64,000 bases of DNA from assembly GCA_013397695.1 (NCBI GenBank), contig VYZI01000260.1, positions 660,825 through 724,824 on the forward strand, read 5' to 3'. How positions within the stretch are numbered: the first letter of the stretch is position 1; every line of letters begins with the position of its first letter. The position numbers were made by a program, and so were the translations under genes. The DNA is from Centropus unirufus (lineage: Eukaryota > Chordata > Aves > Cuculiformes > Centropidae). The notes beneath the pieces were generated by a model that saw only the letters and a program-made list of their open reading frames with translations, was not told the DNA's origin and ran no database searches. Shown one piece after another: positions 40,901-53,211 of this stretch.

Positions 40901-42031
40901 AGCATCCAAGAATAAGGTTGTAGTGGCAGGGTCATTTTAAACCTACCTGACTGGTGACAAATAGGAAATTCCCTCTTTTTTTGGCCCCTAGGTTTCTACT
41001 CCATTCCTGGTGCTTTATATACTTTCTAAATCAAGCAAACTAACACATTAAACTGATCAAAACCCATCATCGTTTCCTCATTCTGGTGAAACTGTTTCTT
41101 GTATTCCTCAGTCTAATTCTCAATTCAACTTCATGAAGAAGAAAAGTGATAGAAAAGGCAAAACTACATTTTTGGATCCTGACCAAAGCAAAATCTTCCT
41201 TAAACAATCAAAAGGCTTCAGCTTTACAACACAAATCTTAGAAATGCTCTTTCAATCTGAATTAGTTTAAAACTTGTATGTGTATGTTATAGGGAAACCA
41301 TGGTAAAACAAATATCACAGAGATATTTCAAAGGAATGTGACTATCTACATGTATAAATCTTCCTCTTTACATTAGTTCAGGCAAATAAAATATCGTTTG
41401 GCCCATGATGACTCTAATTTGCATTTTTAGGATTATATGTGAAATTACAGCAAAAAACAGCAGGAAGAACATGGAAAAATATGTAGCTGAAAGATTTGAA
41501 ACAGTGAGATATCCCTCTGTGTAAATGTTTCTGTATGATATCCAGGGCAATGCTCTCCCCAAACACTTCAAGTAGAAGCAGAAAAAAACAGCAGAAACAC
41601 CCCAGTTCATAATCTCTCAATGCAGTTGTGAACTGAGTCTTTTTTTAAAACCTTAGATGCCAGAAACCGAACTAAATGGAAGTTATACACATTGAAGAAA
41701 TTAATCAAACTTTGACATGAAAAACACTATTCTAATTCTTCTTTTCCCTGCTTGTGAAAAAATCCCTAAGAAAGAAATTGAAAGGAGAGGTTAAAAAAAA
41801 CCTTCTTAACAATAGACCTCAAATAGGAAAACATCTTGGATTTAACAGAAGACTCTTTTTCAATGAGAAATTACAGCCAACTTTAAAAATAGTGTAAAAT
41901 AATTAATATAAGACCCAGAAAGAAAGCACTACCTAGATAAACTGAGAATAAAAGTTCACTTGAACTTCATTCTGAAAGTGCAAGATAATATAAAGTTTTA
42001 ATACCAGTCTGGTGTTGGCAGCAGTCAAATG

Positions 42032-42063
42032 CTTCCTTTTGACACATTTATGTCAAAAGGAAG
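42032..42063. repeat. Perfect 13-bp inverted repeat (hairpin)
   Basis: CTTCCTTTTGACA and its exact reverse complement TGTCAAAAGGAAG are separated by six bases (CATTTA). If transcribed this would form a short stem-loop. It is shorter than a microRNA precursor, and nothing nearby suggests a terminator or transposon end. Confidence 0.92.
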
Positions 42064-44388
42064 TAAATTATTTTTGCTATTGGTTGGTCCAGTCTTGTCA
42101 GAATCCAACTGACTTTTCATTTTTCTTCATTCTTGGAACATCATTCCTGCAGTTGTCAAACAAAGATAGAGCTGGATGGAAAGAATGAGGTTACTGGAGT
42201 ACAAAGCACATCTTTTAAAGAGAAAAAGAACATACACACACATATAGAAATTTAAACTTTTAGATGTCCACAAAAAGTCAAATAACACTGTAAAAAGTAA
42301 TTGTCATGCAGGAAAACAGGTTTCTTAGCTGAAATCTCTACTAAAATAAATCAATGATTAAAAGAATGATTAAAACAATAACTAAAAGAATACCTTAAAA
42401 TAAAGATTAATCCAAACCAATGGAAATTTTGTTGTCTTGCCAGAACTGGAATTTGTATTGCCTAATAAATCTTCCTGTGTCTTGAGCTGGCCAAGAGAAC
42501 AGAAAAAAAATGGACCCATTTGTTGTTTTACTTACTTCAAATAGATTATCGATGCCTCCATTAAAAAGTTGCTAGAAGATAATACTCTATTAGCAGGGCT
42601 AATTCTGTGAACGTACGTGCAGTAAGATTTAATCCTAAGAACAAACATATAACTGGAGTCTCTTGCAGGCAAATTATTTCTGAAAACATGCACTAAATGT
42701 GTTATTACTGAATAGGCACTACTAATAAAAATACGTTTGCCATACGCAAAGCTAGTTCTGTGGTAGCACAAAGGACATAAGAGAACAGAAGTTATTTTCA
42801 GCTTGTACTAGAAGACACTTTAGCAGTTTCCTCAAATAGCCGTTCAGAACACGTTAGACAGTATAAAGACTTATAAGAAGATAGAACTATACTTCTTCAT
42901 TACTATCTACTAGGTTGCACCCATGAACAGTTAAAGAGTAAGGAGATACCATTTTCATTAAAATACCCATTCCACAAACCCTAAGCCTTATGCTTCTGTC
43001 TCAGGAAAACTAGCAAATCCCTTTGGACTTCTTTAAAATTTCCTTGCCCGTTGACAGTGTTGCTCTGAAACATATTCAAGATATGTTGTTTCTACTCTTG
43101 TACAACTTGGATACAGAAAAAATCCAAAATGTTAGGACAGGAAAAACTGATAGGAATATGAAGATACTGAAGCAAAAATAGTGTTGGCGCATGCATGTCA
43201 CTGATGAGATTAGGGACCAGAGTTTTCTACCCTCAAGAAGAGAAGACTGAGTAGGGAAACACTTGCAGCCTTCAGCTACATAATTGATTATTAGAGAGTT
43301 AGCTTCTTATAATTCAAGATCAGATATACACATGAAAAGTATAACATCATCTTAATGGTCAGCCTAAACACAAGTTAAAAATCCTCTACAGGATCTAAGC
43401 AAAAAAAAAGATACTAATATTTAAATACTTTTAGAAATGTTTTGATCCCTGAACTGTCCTTGCACAGATATAATGTCTTTCTTCAGACAAGAAAACCTTT
43501 GTCATCTGAAAATATATTGCTTTTGCATGCCTATGTGCTACATTTGTATCAGTAAGGAAAATCTTAAGGTTTCCTCATGACAAGAGAGACCTCAGTGACA
43601 TAATTTCTTCCATAATGTTTTTTTCCCCTTTCCATTCAATACTATCACATTTCTGCTAAAAGAATTAGGCCTACTTCTGTCCATTAAACAGTTTAATATT
43701 TTTCCCCTTTAAAAAAAAAAAAATATCCGTGGATTGGATTATGTTATTATGCCACAGGTGCAGTAGGATTACATTTTTCCGTCCTGAATCTTAACGTTTT
43801 CCTGCCCATACTTCAGATCTCTTAAGGTTCCCATTAGCTCTATTCCAAACATTGTTTACTTTGGCATTCTCCATTTAATATAAATGACAGAATAATTGCA
43901 CACTGCAATTTTCTAAATCATTAGCAAGGATATATATATTTAAAATAAAAAAACAACCCCTCCCGTGGAAGAAGCTATTTGCTTTTTAAACATATTTGTA
44001 ACTATATTTTAAATGACCTTGTAATACCTGTCCTTTTTCAGCAGCCCAGAACTTGAAGGCATCATACACAGAGTTGGATTCAAGACCTTTCGCTAGAACT
44101 TGGCATTTAATTCCATCAGACTAGACTGAAACAGAGCATGCCTTTTCTGGGATCTTCTTCAGGAGCCCAAACATCCCCACAGTAGGATTCCACTCTAGAG
44201 ACCATTTGCCTGAAAGATATACCTATTTTCAGAGTTACTCACAGGCATTTTAAACAAGAACCCTTTCACTTTGAGTCAGAACAGCTTCCAAAAACCTCCT
44301 CATACCTGGCTGGTGGGAAGTCCCCAGCTCCCCTCCTCCTCTGCCTCTGCCCCAGTGACAGTCCATAGAACCAGTCTATTTCTAAGCC

Positions 44389-44416
44389 TTTTGAAAAAAA
44401 ATTTTTTTTTTCAAAA
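44389..44416. repeat. A/T palindrome TTTTGA8T10CAAA
   Basis: An A8 run followed by a T10 run is bounded by TTTTG on the left and CAAAA on the right, giving an almost perfect inverted repeat. It is low-complexity DNA that can form a cruciform or a hairpin, and may cause assembly or replication slippage errors. Confidence 0.85.
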
Positions 44417-45102
44417 ACCAACTAAACTAAAAAACAAAACCTACACAAGAAACAAAACCCTTTTCCCGATAAGGGCCATAAATTCCTTAACTAACACCAA
44501 AACACCTTAAACAGACTAAAGAAAATAAAGTTAAGAGCTCAAACCTGTGTCATTTAATTTGGCACACTGAATTATTATACCACAGTTACCCTGGAAGGAA
44601 TGCAACACGATATAACATAAGAATCACTCCACAGAAAACTGCAAACAACGTGACATGATGGTGAGAATCATTTCTTAACATTTGGAGAGATATAAACTCC
44701 TATAAGTCTCCTAGCCGCAAAGGTTTCAGGTTAGTCACCTACTGCTGCTTTCTGAGCATGATAAATTGCTTGTTGTGCACCAGATTGAGATATAATTCCA
44801 ATTCCCATGGCAAAATGCAGATATTCTTACCCTTCTAGCATATATCTGGACTCCACACATTGCTGTTTTCAATATGCACTAAATTCTAACAAGTCTGAGC
44901 TAGGAGTACGCTAGGTAAACAAACAGATACCATTCTTTCCCAAAGGGACAATCAAGGAAATGATTGCAGATTATCTTCAGTTCCAGAGACTTGCTGTATG
45001 CTAACAATCCTTCCATTCCCTCTCACATCTTCTTGCTTTCAATACCGTATCAAGAACTTTCATCTTGATTAGTTAAAGAAATTCAACAGAAGTCTATTAA
45101 AA

Positions 45103-45120
45103 CAGAGCAGAGCAGAGCAA
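45103..45120 (+). repeat. Short (AGAGC)n tract
   Basis: Three tandem AGAGC units run in a purine-rich segment. It is a minor simple repeat. Confidence 0.8.
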
Positions 45121-45401
45121 CAGTTTGGTAAAGGAAAAACAAGAATCTACTATGCTTTTCTTTGTAAAGAAAATGAATAATTCTTAAACCATTATAAATG
45201 CGGGATACAAAGTGTAATTATTAATTATGTTTTCCCATCATATATTCAACATCTTCACAAAATATGAAGTTCTATACCTGAAACTGATGTAAGAATTATC
45301 CAGTGACACTATAACTTCAACACAATTGGAATACAAGCCAATGAAATCCTTCTAAACATTATCAGAAAGTACAAAGTTGAATTGCCTTCATTAGTCTGAA
45401 G

Positions 45402-46178
45402 GAGTATTTTAGAACCGCTGATTAGAAGAGACTTCCAAGATCGAGTCCAACTATATCTGTCTACCACTAAACCGTATCCCTAAGCACTTCATCTACCCAA
45501 CTTTTAAATACATCCAGAGATGGTGATTCCACCAACTCCCTATGAAGCTTGTGCCAGCACCTGATGATCCTCTCGGTGAAAATATTTTTCCTAGAGTGCA
45601 ATCTGAACCTCCCCTGGCACAGCTTGAGGCCATTCCTCCTCGTCCTATCACTTGTCCCTTGAGAGGAGAGACCAGCACCCACCTCTCTACAACCTCCTTC
45701 CAGGCAATTGTAGGCATTGATAAGGTCTCCCCTCCAGCTCCTCTTCTCCAGTCTAAACACCCCATGATCCCACAGCAGCTCCTCATAACCCTTGTCCTTC
45801 AGCCCCTTCACCAACTTTGTTTCCCTTCTCTGGACACGCTCCAGGACCTCAATGTCCTTCTTGTAGTGAGGGGCCTAGGACTGAACACAGGATTCGAGGT
45901 GTGGCCTCACCAGTCCTGAGTACAGGGGCAGAATCACCTCCCTGGACCTGCTAGCCACACTGTTTTTGATACAGGCAAAGATGCCATTGGCCTTCTTGGC
46001 TACCTGGGCTCACTGCGGGCTCATGCTCATGTGGCAGTCAACTGACACCCCCAGGTCCTTCTCTTCCAGGTAGCTTCCCAGCCACAGGGTTGTTGCACAG
46101 GGTTGTTGCATCCCAAGCACAGGACTCAGCGTTTGGCTTTGTTGAACTTCATCCCATTGGTCCTGCCTGTTTAGATCC
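45402..46178 (-). mobile_element. CR1 LINE, ORF2 end plus 3' UTR
   Basis: The whole interval is CR1-like on the minus strand. At its 5' side, near 46,150, the complement reads as a degraded KFNKAK segment of ORF2; further along come the family's conserved 3' region blocks. The piece at 45,467-45,814 can be read as a frame ending HRELVESPSLDVFKSW, matching the residual coding-like pattern (LPREVVESPSLEVFK) of CR1 3' ends. The copy is more GC-rich than the unique DNA around it. The expected terminal octamers are not clear at the left border, so the 3' end is eroded or belongs to a divergent subfamily. Open frames on the plus strand here are shadows. Confidence 0.92.
46083..46108 (+). repeat. 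Tandem 13-mer duplication inside CR1
   Basis: CACAGGGTTGTTG is repeated twice without change near the 5' side of the CR1 copy. This is a post-insertion slippage event or a feature of the source element. Confidence 0.9.
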
Positions 46179-48494
46179 CTTTAAAGCGAGTATGAGAAGC
46201 AGGGGAACGTGATAGATTTCCTTTAAAAATGTCAAGAATCCCTTCTGCCTCATGACAGCTCTTTCATGCTTTCTAATCATAAACTGATCCCTGGCTACAA
46301 ATCATAGTCTATAACATCAGGGCTCAAGAGCAGCGCACAAAGTACCTAAAATGAAACCTACCCACTGTGTGCCTGCGTATGTCTGGGAAAATTTTTATGT
46401 TCCTTCTTGTCCAATGTGTCCAAGAGATCCTCTGAAGCTGCTTTCTTTCCTGATGAAGGGTCACTCAGAGCCACTCATGTCTCTTCCCAAAAGTGTTGAC
46501 ACCTTGCCAAGAGACACACACGTCAGTATTTGCTCCCCAGCCACTGTTGTTATTATAAGGAATTCATAAACTGTATGACAGCACTGCAAAATTCCCTATC
46601 TGCACACACATTAAGAGTGGTCGCAACAGCTCTGTGTTCAGCAGTAGTCAATCACTTTAATCCACAAGACCAAAAGGAAGTGGAGCCATTTTCCCAAAAG
46701 CCCAGAAATCTAAGCACTTGCTCAGAGCGCAGTTTCTGTGCAACTCTCAGCTTTGAAAGAAGAGTTAAAGTCACATCTTTCATTTGCAAGATGAAGCCAT
46801 AACAATTAGGCTTTATTCCAAAACATTTGCTTTCTCACAGATTTGTTTGCATCTATAATGAAAATCCAGCACTTCTTTTTTAAAAAAGACATTTTGTTAG
46901 TTTTCTTCCAAATTGGTTGTTTTCCCAATTCCTTTGACTATGCCAAAAAAACTCAAGCAAACAACAAACCAAATAACTAGAAATTTCAAGGAAAACTCAT
47001 AACAAAAACAGCCAGTTTATTGAAATCATCTCCTTCTAGGCTACTAAGTTTCAATTGAATACATAATAAAAATCAGCACTGTACAAAAGTTACAAGCATA
47101 ATTAAACATCAGCACTGATAGCTGTAAAGGCTAGAGTGGGCTATGCTTAAGATTTTTTTAAATATTATATATATAACAAATATAATAAAATTTTTCATCA
47201 GAAGGTAGGCTTTTACCATTAAAATAAACATTTTACATCATGAAAGTTAAAAGTAGTGGTATAAGAGCATGTTACTGATTTGGGGCTTGCCTTCAGGGTT
47301 TTCCCTCTTTTTAAAACTGGAACCAGCTTGCAGTATTTACATCCAGAACTCGCACAGCAGAGAGAGAAGGTAGATGCAAGTAGTACCCAAAGCTGGTATT
47401 TTCCTTTTACCCATTTCCTAGGGTGATCTTGCTGAGTACATGCAACTGAAGGCTGACACACTTCATAATTTGTAAAATAAACTCTTAAATCACAACCACA
47501 TCCAAGATGCTACATTAAATTCCTGACAGTATATATGTATGCCTTGTAGAGATGTATAAAATGAACTTTTAACCAACAGAGAAATTAATTACTACTACAT
47601 TCTGGCTGAAATAAAAAAAAATACTCATTGACAATCATTCACACAGCTCTGTAAGTCACAGCATTTTTATATATTCATCTTTTTTTGCAAATTACTCTTG
47701 TTATCAAGTAACATTATTTAGTTGGTTAGTTTATTAGTGCAAAATATTGCATGAGAACCCAGGGAAATATTTTTATATCCTCTTAGGAAGTGTAATATTA
47801 CTAGGTTCAGAGAAAATGTTTTCTAATTATTTAAAAGAAGTATTTTTGCTATGTAGTAGTTGGAGTTTACCTAGTATATGGTATGGGAGCAGAATCTTTC
47901 CCTCTAGCACTATTTTTAAAGTATTACTGAATTTTGCCCTTGTATGATCCATGCAGCTTAATGTGGGCCCTAAGGTATTAGGCAGAAAATGGAAATAAGC
48001 AGACAGCTCCTAATAAGAGCACACCAGTAGGTGTGGGAGTAGGAACTCCGAAAACAGATCAGGTTGTGTAGGAAGCCTACTGCTTTTCTCTTGTCTCCTC
48101 TCTTCTCTGTGACAAGCCATGTCCTCCTCCTCTCCCACACCTAGCAGAGGGGAAGGACCCAAAGAACACAGTGCTGCTGTTAAGTATCATTAATGCCTCT
48201 GCTTGATCAGATGCGGATACATGAGTTCACATTACTCAGTTTACCTACTGTAACACAACATTGGGAAGAAACAATAGCTTTGGATCCTTGTAGACCTTTT
48301 CCAGACAGTGAAATGAGACTAAATTAAGACAGCTCAAAGGAAAATGTCCCTCAGTAAATATCTTCTTGAGAAAAATGCCTTCTAAAGTTTGTACCTGGCC
48401 TAAGACACTCCCAATAGAATTTCCTCTAATCTACATGTTCACTTTAGGTTATTTAAAAATATATTCTGACAGATTTCACCTTAAAGGGCAAGCG

Positions 48495-48510
48495 CACACA
48501 CACACACACA
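48495..48510 (+). repeat. (CA)8 microsatellite
   Basis: Eight CA units follow GCG and precede a short A run. The array is short and probably only weakly variable. Confidence 0.95.
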
Positions 48511-49089
48511 AAAATTACAGATGATGCTTCGAAATGAAAATAGATACAAATGGAGTTCACTGCTTTTCTCTGTATTTTTCTCCTGGTGGGATACAGTTGG
48601 TACAGTATTTCAAGGATAAGCCAAGTTGAAAAGATAAACCAGGAGAAAAGAAAAAAAAAAATGCAAGAAGACATGAATAGTTTTATGCTAATGTAGCTCC
48701 TTGAACAGATGACTAATGACATCAGACTAGAACCTGTGTTTGCATAATGGCTATAGCAGGAGTGCAGTAAAGTAAGTCTACCTCCTTCAGAAGTCACAAG
48801 GAGATTCAGTGGTTTGACTGTACCACAAAACCACAACCTCCAGCCACATCTACTCTAAGCAGGGCATGGAGGCAGGGAAGGAACCATATGATTCACAAAT
48901 AAAAGTGCAGAGAAGGTTGGACTGATGTCCAGTAAGACTTGTCCCCAGCTGAGATGCAATCAGATGCGAAAGCTCATAAGTATTTCTAAGTTTACCAGCC
49001 TGGAAGTAATAACGGTAAAAGTCCTGTGTCTCAAAACAAATCCCAGCTTTACATCAGCAACTGAGCTAGCCTGTAGAATCTGCAATAGC

Positions 49090-49108
49090 TTTTTTTTTTA
49101 AAAAAAAA
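49090..49108. repeat. T10A9 palindrome
   Basis: Ten T residues are followed immediately by nine A residues, a self-complementary low-complexity tract. Confidence 0.9.
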
Positions 49109-52100
49109 GTACTTTAAAATGTATTAAATCGTGGAACTAGCAATATCTACATCTTATAGACCTTTAATCTGTAAAAACTTACTATCGTTGGAAGGCAATT
49201 TACACATCAACATATAATATTATATGCCCTAACATGTAATGCCCTAATAAGTTGTAGAAAAATATGGCACAGACGGGACAAGTGACTTTGAGGATACCTC
49301 AGCAAATGTGTCGGTGGTTTAGATAAGTTTTAGGTAAGGTGCACATTTACCAGTCCCAATTCAGAGCTTTGTCAAGAAAGCACACTTGTTTGCTGAATAT
49401 TAGAAAATTAATATCAAGAAGCATTCCCTTCAGGCCTAAATCAAAACAGAATTGGTGAAGGCTGAAGGATTTTGTGTATTCCATCTTCCTCTCTGTCATT
49501 ACCTACTCCCTTTGTATTTGATTTCTCTTGCCCAAATTATCAGCAGATTTTCTACACTAAGCCCTCACAACAGGTGGCTTTCTTACTGATCCTGTATCTT
49601 TATCACTGTACACTGATCATTGGTAAAACAATTACTTTTCTCTCTGATGACACAAGGTGCTAACATGAGGCAAAAAGAATACGAATGTCATTACAAAAGA
49701 CACATTGTCTATTTATATACACAGAAGGGGGAGGAGGGAGAGAGAAAAAGAAGGACATAGATCTTCAGGAGTTTATTGAGTTGGTTCCATGAATGCTGGT
49801 AATTACAATTACAACTGCTGAAATGCTCCAAGGAAATGCACAGAACTTGTACACTATTTTTCTTCTGATAAAGCAATGATTTTTTTCACTCTTCCCTTAA
49901 TTCTACAATTCAAGTAAATCTTCCTGCGGAAATAAAGTTATCTTCTTCATTTGCATCTAGTGAAAGAAAACAGAAAATAAGCGATACTCATGCCCATTAC
50001 TATTCATCTTTGTTTCTACAGTTAACTACAACACAAAGTCTTCTGCAGGTTTTCAAGAGTCACTGTAGTCTGTAGTTTCAAAAACTGAATTAATAACTAT
50101 CTCATAAAGCATTTCTCTCTAGCAACTTCCATTTAACAACTATAAAAAATAACAAAAAGCATTTTACAGCTATGGAAAACATTTCAGCAAACATTGAGCG
50201 TGTTCTTTTCCCAGTTTCAAAGAAGAATAATAAAAGACACATTTAAGAAATAATTCTTACCGGTAATTCTCACCTCTTCTAATTTTCTAACAATGAAAAC
50301 ATTCACTACACTAAAGCTTCACCTGACTGAAACTTACTTTCCCTACTTCTTCAATGAGAGTCCATAACATGGACACAACAGTTTTGACGTCAAAGAATTA
50401 ATCCAATAATCTATTACAGTTCCTTCTAAAGTGTTGCTCGCCAGTGACTGCTATGATCTCTGAACATCGAATTAGTTGTCTGCATATACAGCAGCACTCT
50501 TCCTTGGTGGGGCCACACTTCTCACCTGTCATTCAGGAGGAACCCACTGTAAAGCAGCTTCCCAGTTTAAATGGATTGACCTGCAAAAATATCACTCAAT
50601 ACATCCCTTTAAGCCTTCCTGTTTCATCAGCAAATTCAAAACTAAGTAGACTCATTTTCAAGAGGAAACCTCTCACAAAGATCTACAGAAAACAAGTGAT
50701 TCAGTGGCACAATATAAGGCATTGGGAACAATAGATACATTGCCACAGAACAACTGGACTGACTGAACTATTTTTCCCTGCATTTACCAAATACAGGGAC
50801 TGATATATGCCACAGACACATGCTCCTAGGGAACATGTGAAATGTCAAGGCTTTACCACTTCACCAGAGCAGATAATTAAGTCATTAGAACAATTAAATG
50901 TTGACAGAGCACCAGCGACCCCCAGGTGAATTACAGCCCTGAATTATGAAAGCATTACCATAGAAAGAGGGAAGACTTGGGCACTTATGTGGGACAGATT
51001 AAATGCAGTTGTAAGATTAGTTTTACAATTCATGCACTTATCTTCCAGATGTGCTCAGCAGTCCAGAACTTTTATTGTCAAACTGCTTATTTAGATGCCT
51101 GAGGGGAACTCATCTAGGTACATTTTCCCCCTGAAAAGCCAGTGAATTAGAAAGCAAGGAGTATGTAGTCATCCATACTCTCACCCTTTTATACCACATG
51201 AAATATTTGAAATAGCATGAGGGCCTTAAAAGATCTGTGTCCTTCTGAGCAAAAGAAGTCTTTCAGCACAAGCACCTGGAGAAGTTGATGTCCAAGGGAT
51301 TCATTGCAAGAAATATTAATAGGAGATCAAATGCTAAACTATGCCAGAGGATTCTAACCTCCATCACATCCTATGCTGACAACTGTCTACGCTTCTGTAA
51401 GTGCTTTAACTGAGCTCATTACCTTCCTTACTACTAGGGCAAAGTTGCTTTGATTTTGTGGGTGGATGGTTGGGTTTATAACACATTGGATTGCTTGCTG
51501 TGACTAAGCAGTGCCACATAGAATGTAGGGTAAGGATGTATTATCTGGATGGACAGCAGAACAGACAAAGGCTCTGTGGACAGCAGAGATGGGTAATAAA
51601 TGAAATCCCCAGCAACTGTCAGCTGTGAAGACTAAGACTACCAGCTATTTTGCAAGTGAGAGTGTTACAGGCTGCAATATTTACAAAGTGAAAAGTTGTT
51701 TTAAAAATGGAGAGAAAGTAGGGAAAAGTGTTATGAAAGAAGTCTATGGATATTGAACAAAAAAAGTCAATGTAAAAAAAGATCACATACAGGAGATTTC
51801 ACACTTGTTTCTCAAAAGCACATTTCATATTCTTCTGTACAGAAACTGTTAATAACACTCCATTTCATTGCCTTTGCAAAATGGGAACAAAGACCCTAGA
51901 GAAAAGAAGATTAAAGACTATAAACTATTTGTTTCTAAAATGCATTAAACTGTTTTCATAATAAAAATATAGTAAGAAGGCAAGTTGTCAAATAATTGAA
52001 ATATGAAATGGATTTGGTACAATTTCAGATTGGAGAGAACATATTTAAAAATGGGGATTAGCTTGAATTTGATTTTTTAGAACTTTACATCTTCAAAACA

Positions 52101-52979
52101 AATAATATATTGATATGATTTAACATAACTTACTTCTTTTTAAAAACAATCTGAATTATGACAGAAAATGGGTAGAATGTGTCAAAGACAATAGTGCAAG
52201 GAATAAACATTTTAGAATTCTTTCTGTAGATTAACCATGTGAGCAATTAAGTAACTCTCAAAGTTAGGAGTAGAGAACAGAGTAGTACCAGTGTTATGAA
52301 CAGAAGTATGTGAATGGTTCCCGTTTGAATCAGAACATCTACTACTTTGTCAAGGCTGCTGAAAAGGTTTCATTCTATCTATGCTACATCATTTGACATC
52401 CTGTGAACATTTGGTAGGTTTTCCTTCCTATTTGTCAAAGCCTTTTCATATTCAGAGGAGGTGGTAAAAAAAATGTTCTTTTGATTGTGCTCCAGTAACC
52501 TTTGCTTTCTTTAAAAGAAAAAAAAAACAAAAAACAAAAACATGCAACACAAGTTTGAAAACAAGGACAAACAAAGAAATGTATCCTAAATGAAAGTCAT
52601 ACAAATAGAGGGGCAAATACAACACTGAAATATGAAAGGTACAATTGGGAACAATAGACTTGGAGTGTACAAAGAAATTAAAAATAAATCCTGAAAAGCA
52701 ATATTATTGAGAACACTTATATCACATTTATATAACAGGTCTTAATTAATATCTAGGTTGTATAACTCCATTAATAACCTCATGAACCTTTCTCTAGAAG
52801 TTTCCATTAGAGAAAACACCAACATCCAATCCTCCTAAGAACGGTGGAAGAAATAAAACCCAAAAATGTTCCACCATTATACCCCAGAATCCTTGCAACT
52901 TGTGAAAAGACATTTTCTTCAATGCAAAGCAGCATCAAAACAAGTCATGCCATTAATTGGTTTACTAAAGAGCCTAAAG

Positions 52980-53211
52980 GAGGTTTATACTAGATATTAG
53001 GAAATATTACTTCATCAAAAGAGTTGTTAAGCATTGGAACAAACTGCCCAGGGAAGTGGTTGAGTCATCATCCCTGGAAGTATTTAAAAGACATGGAGAT
53101 GTGTTTCTTAGGGACAGTTTAGTGGTGGACCTGACAGTGTTAGATTTACAGTTGGACTCAATGATCTTAAGTTGGTCTTTCCCAACTTAAACAATTCTGT
53201 GATCCTGTGAA
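52980..53211 (+). mobile_element. CR1 LINE 3' end fragment
   Basis: The plus strand carries the last part of a CR1: GATATTAGGAAATATTACTT, then a degraded match to the HWNKLPREVVESSSLEVFK pattern, then GGACTCAATGATCTTAAG, and finally the octamers ATTCTGTG and ATCCTGTG at 53,194-53,209. It is 5'-truncated to about 230 bp, and is the only clear CR1 in this window in the plus orientation. It has no coding capacity. The left border is approximate. Confidence 0.93.

Larger units (their letters stand above)
31528..45401. other. Unique AT-rich non-coding DNA
   Basis: Nearly 14 kb without a recognised gene or large transposon. Items of note are listed separately: a splice-flanked 88-bp segment at 37,900, a perfect hairpin at 42,032 and an A/T palindrome at 44,389. 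Other open frames are at most about 119 codons and have no recognisable domain. Confidence 0.55.
46179..52979. other. Unique AT-rich non-coding DNA
   Basis: No gene is recognised. It includes a (CA)8 run at 48,495-48,510 and a T10A9 palindrome at 49,090-49,108. The minus-strand frame at 48,453-48,836 (127 codons) reads through the CA run and gives VCVCVR, so it is not a gene. A splice-like pair at 50,526-50,580 (minus) has no open frame across it. Confidence 0.55.

Noticed and set aside
45542..45919. 125-codon plus-strand open frame
   Set aside because: It lies entirely on the antisense side of a CR1 copy and is a shadow of the repeat.
48453..48836. 127-codon minus-strand open frame
   Set aside because: It reads through the (CA)8 repeat and polypyrimidine tracts, giving low-complexity residues; no domain and no splice or promoter context.
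50526..50580. Minus-strand 55-bp segment with good acceptor (TTTTTGCAG) and donor (CAG/GTGAGA)
   Set aside because: Stops occur in all three frames and the segment is short; splice-like pairs of this quality are expected by chance in a window of this size.
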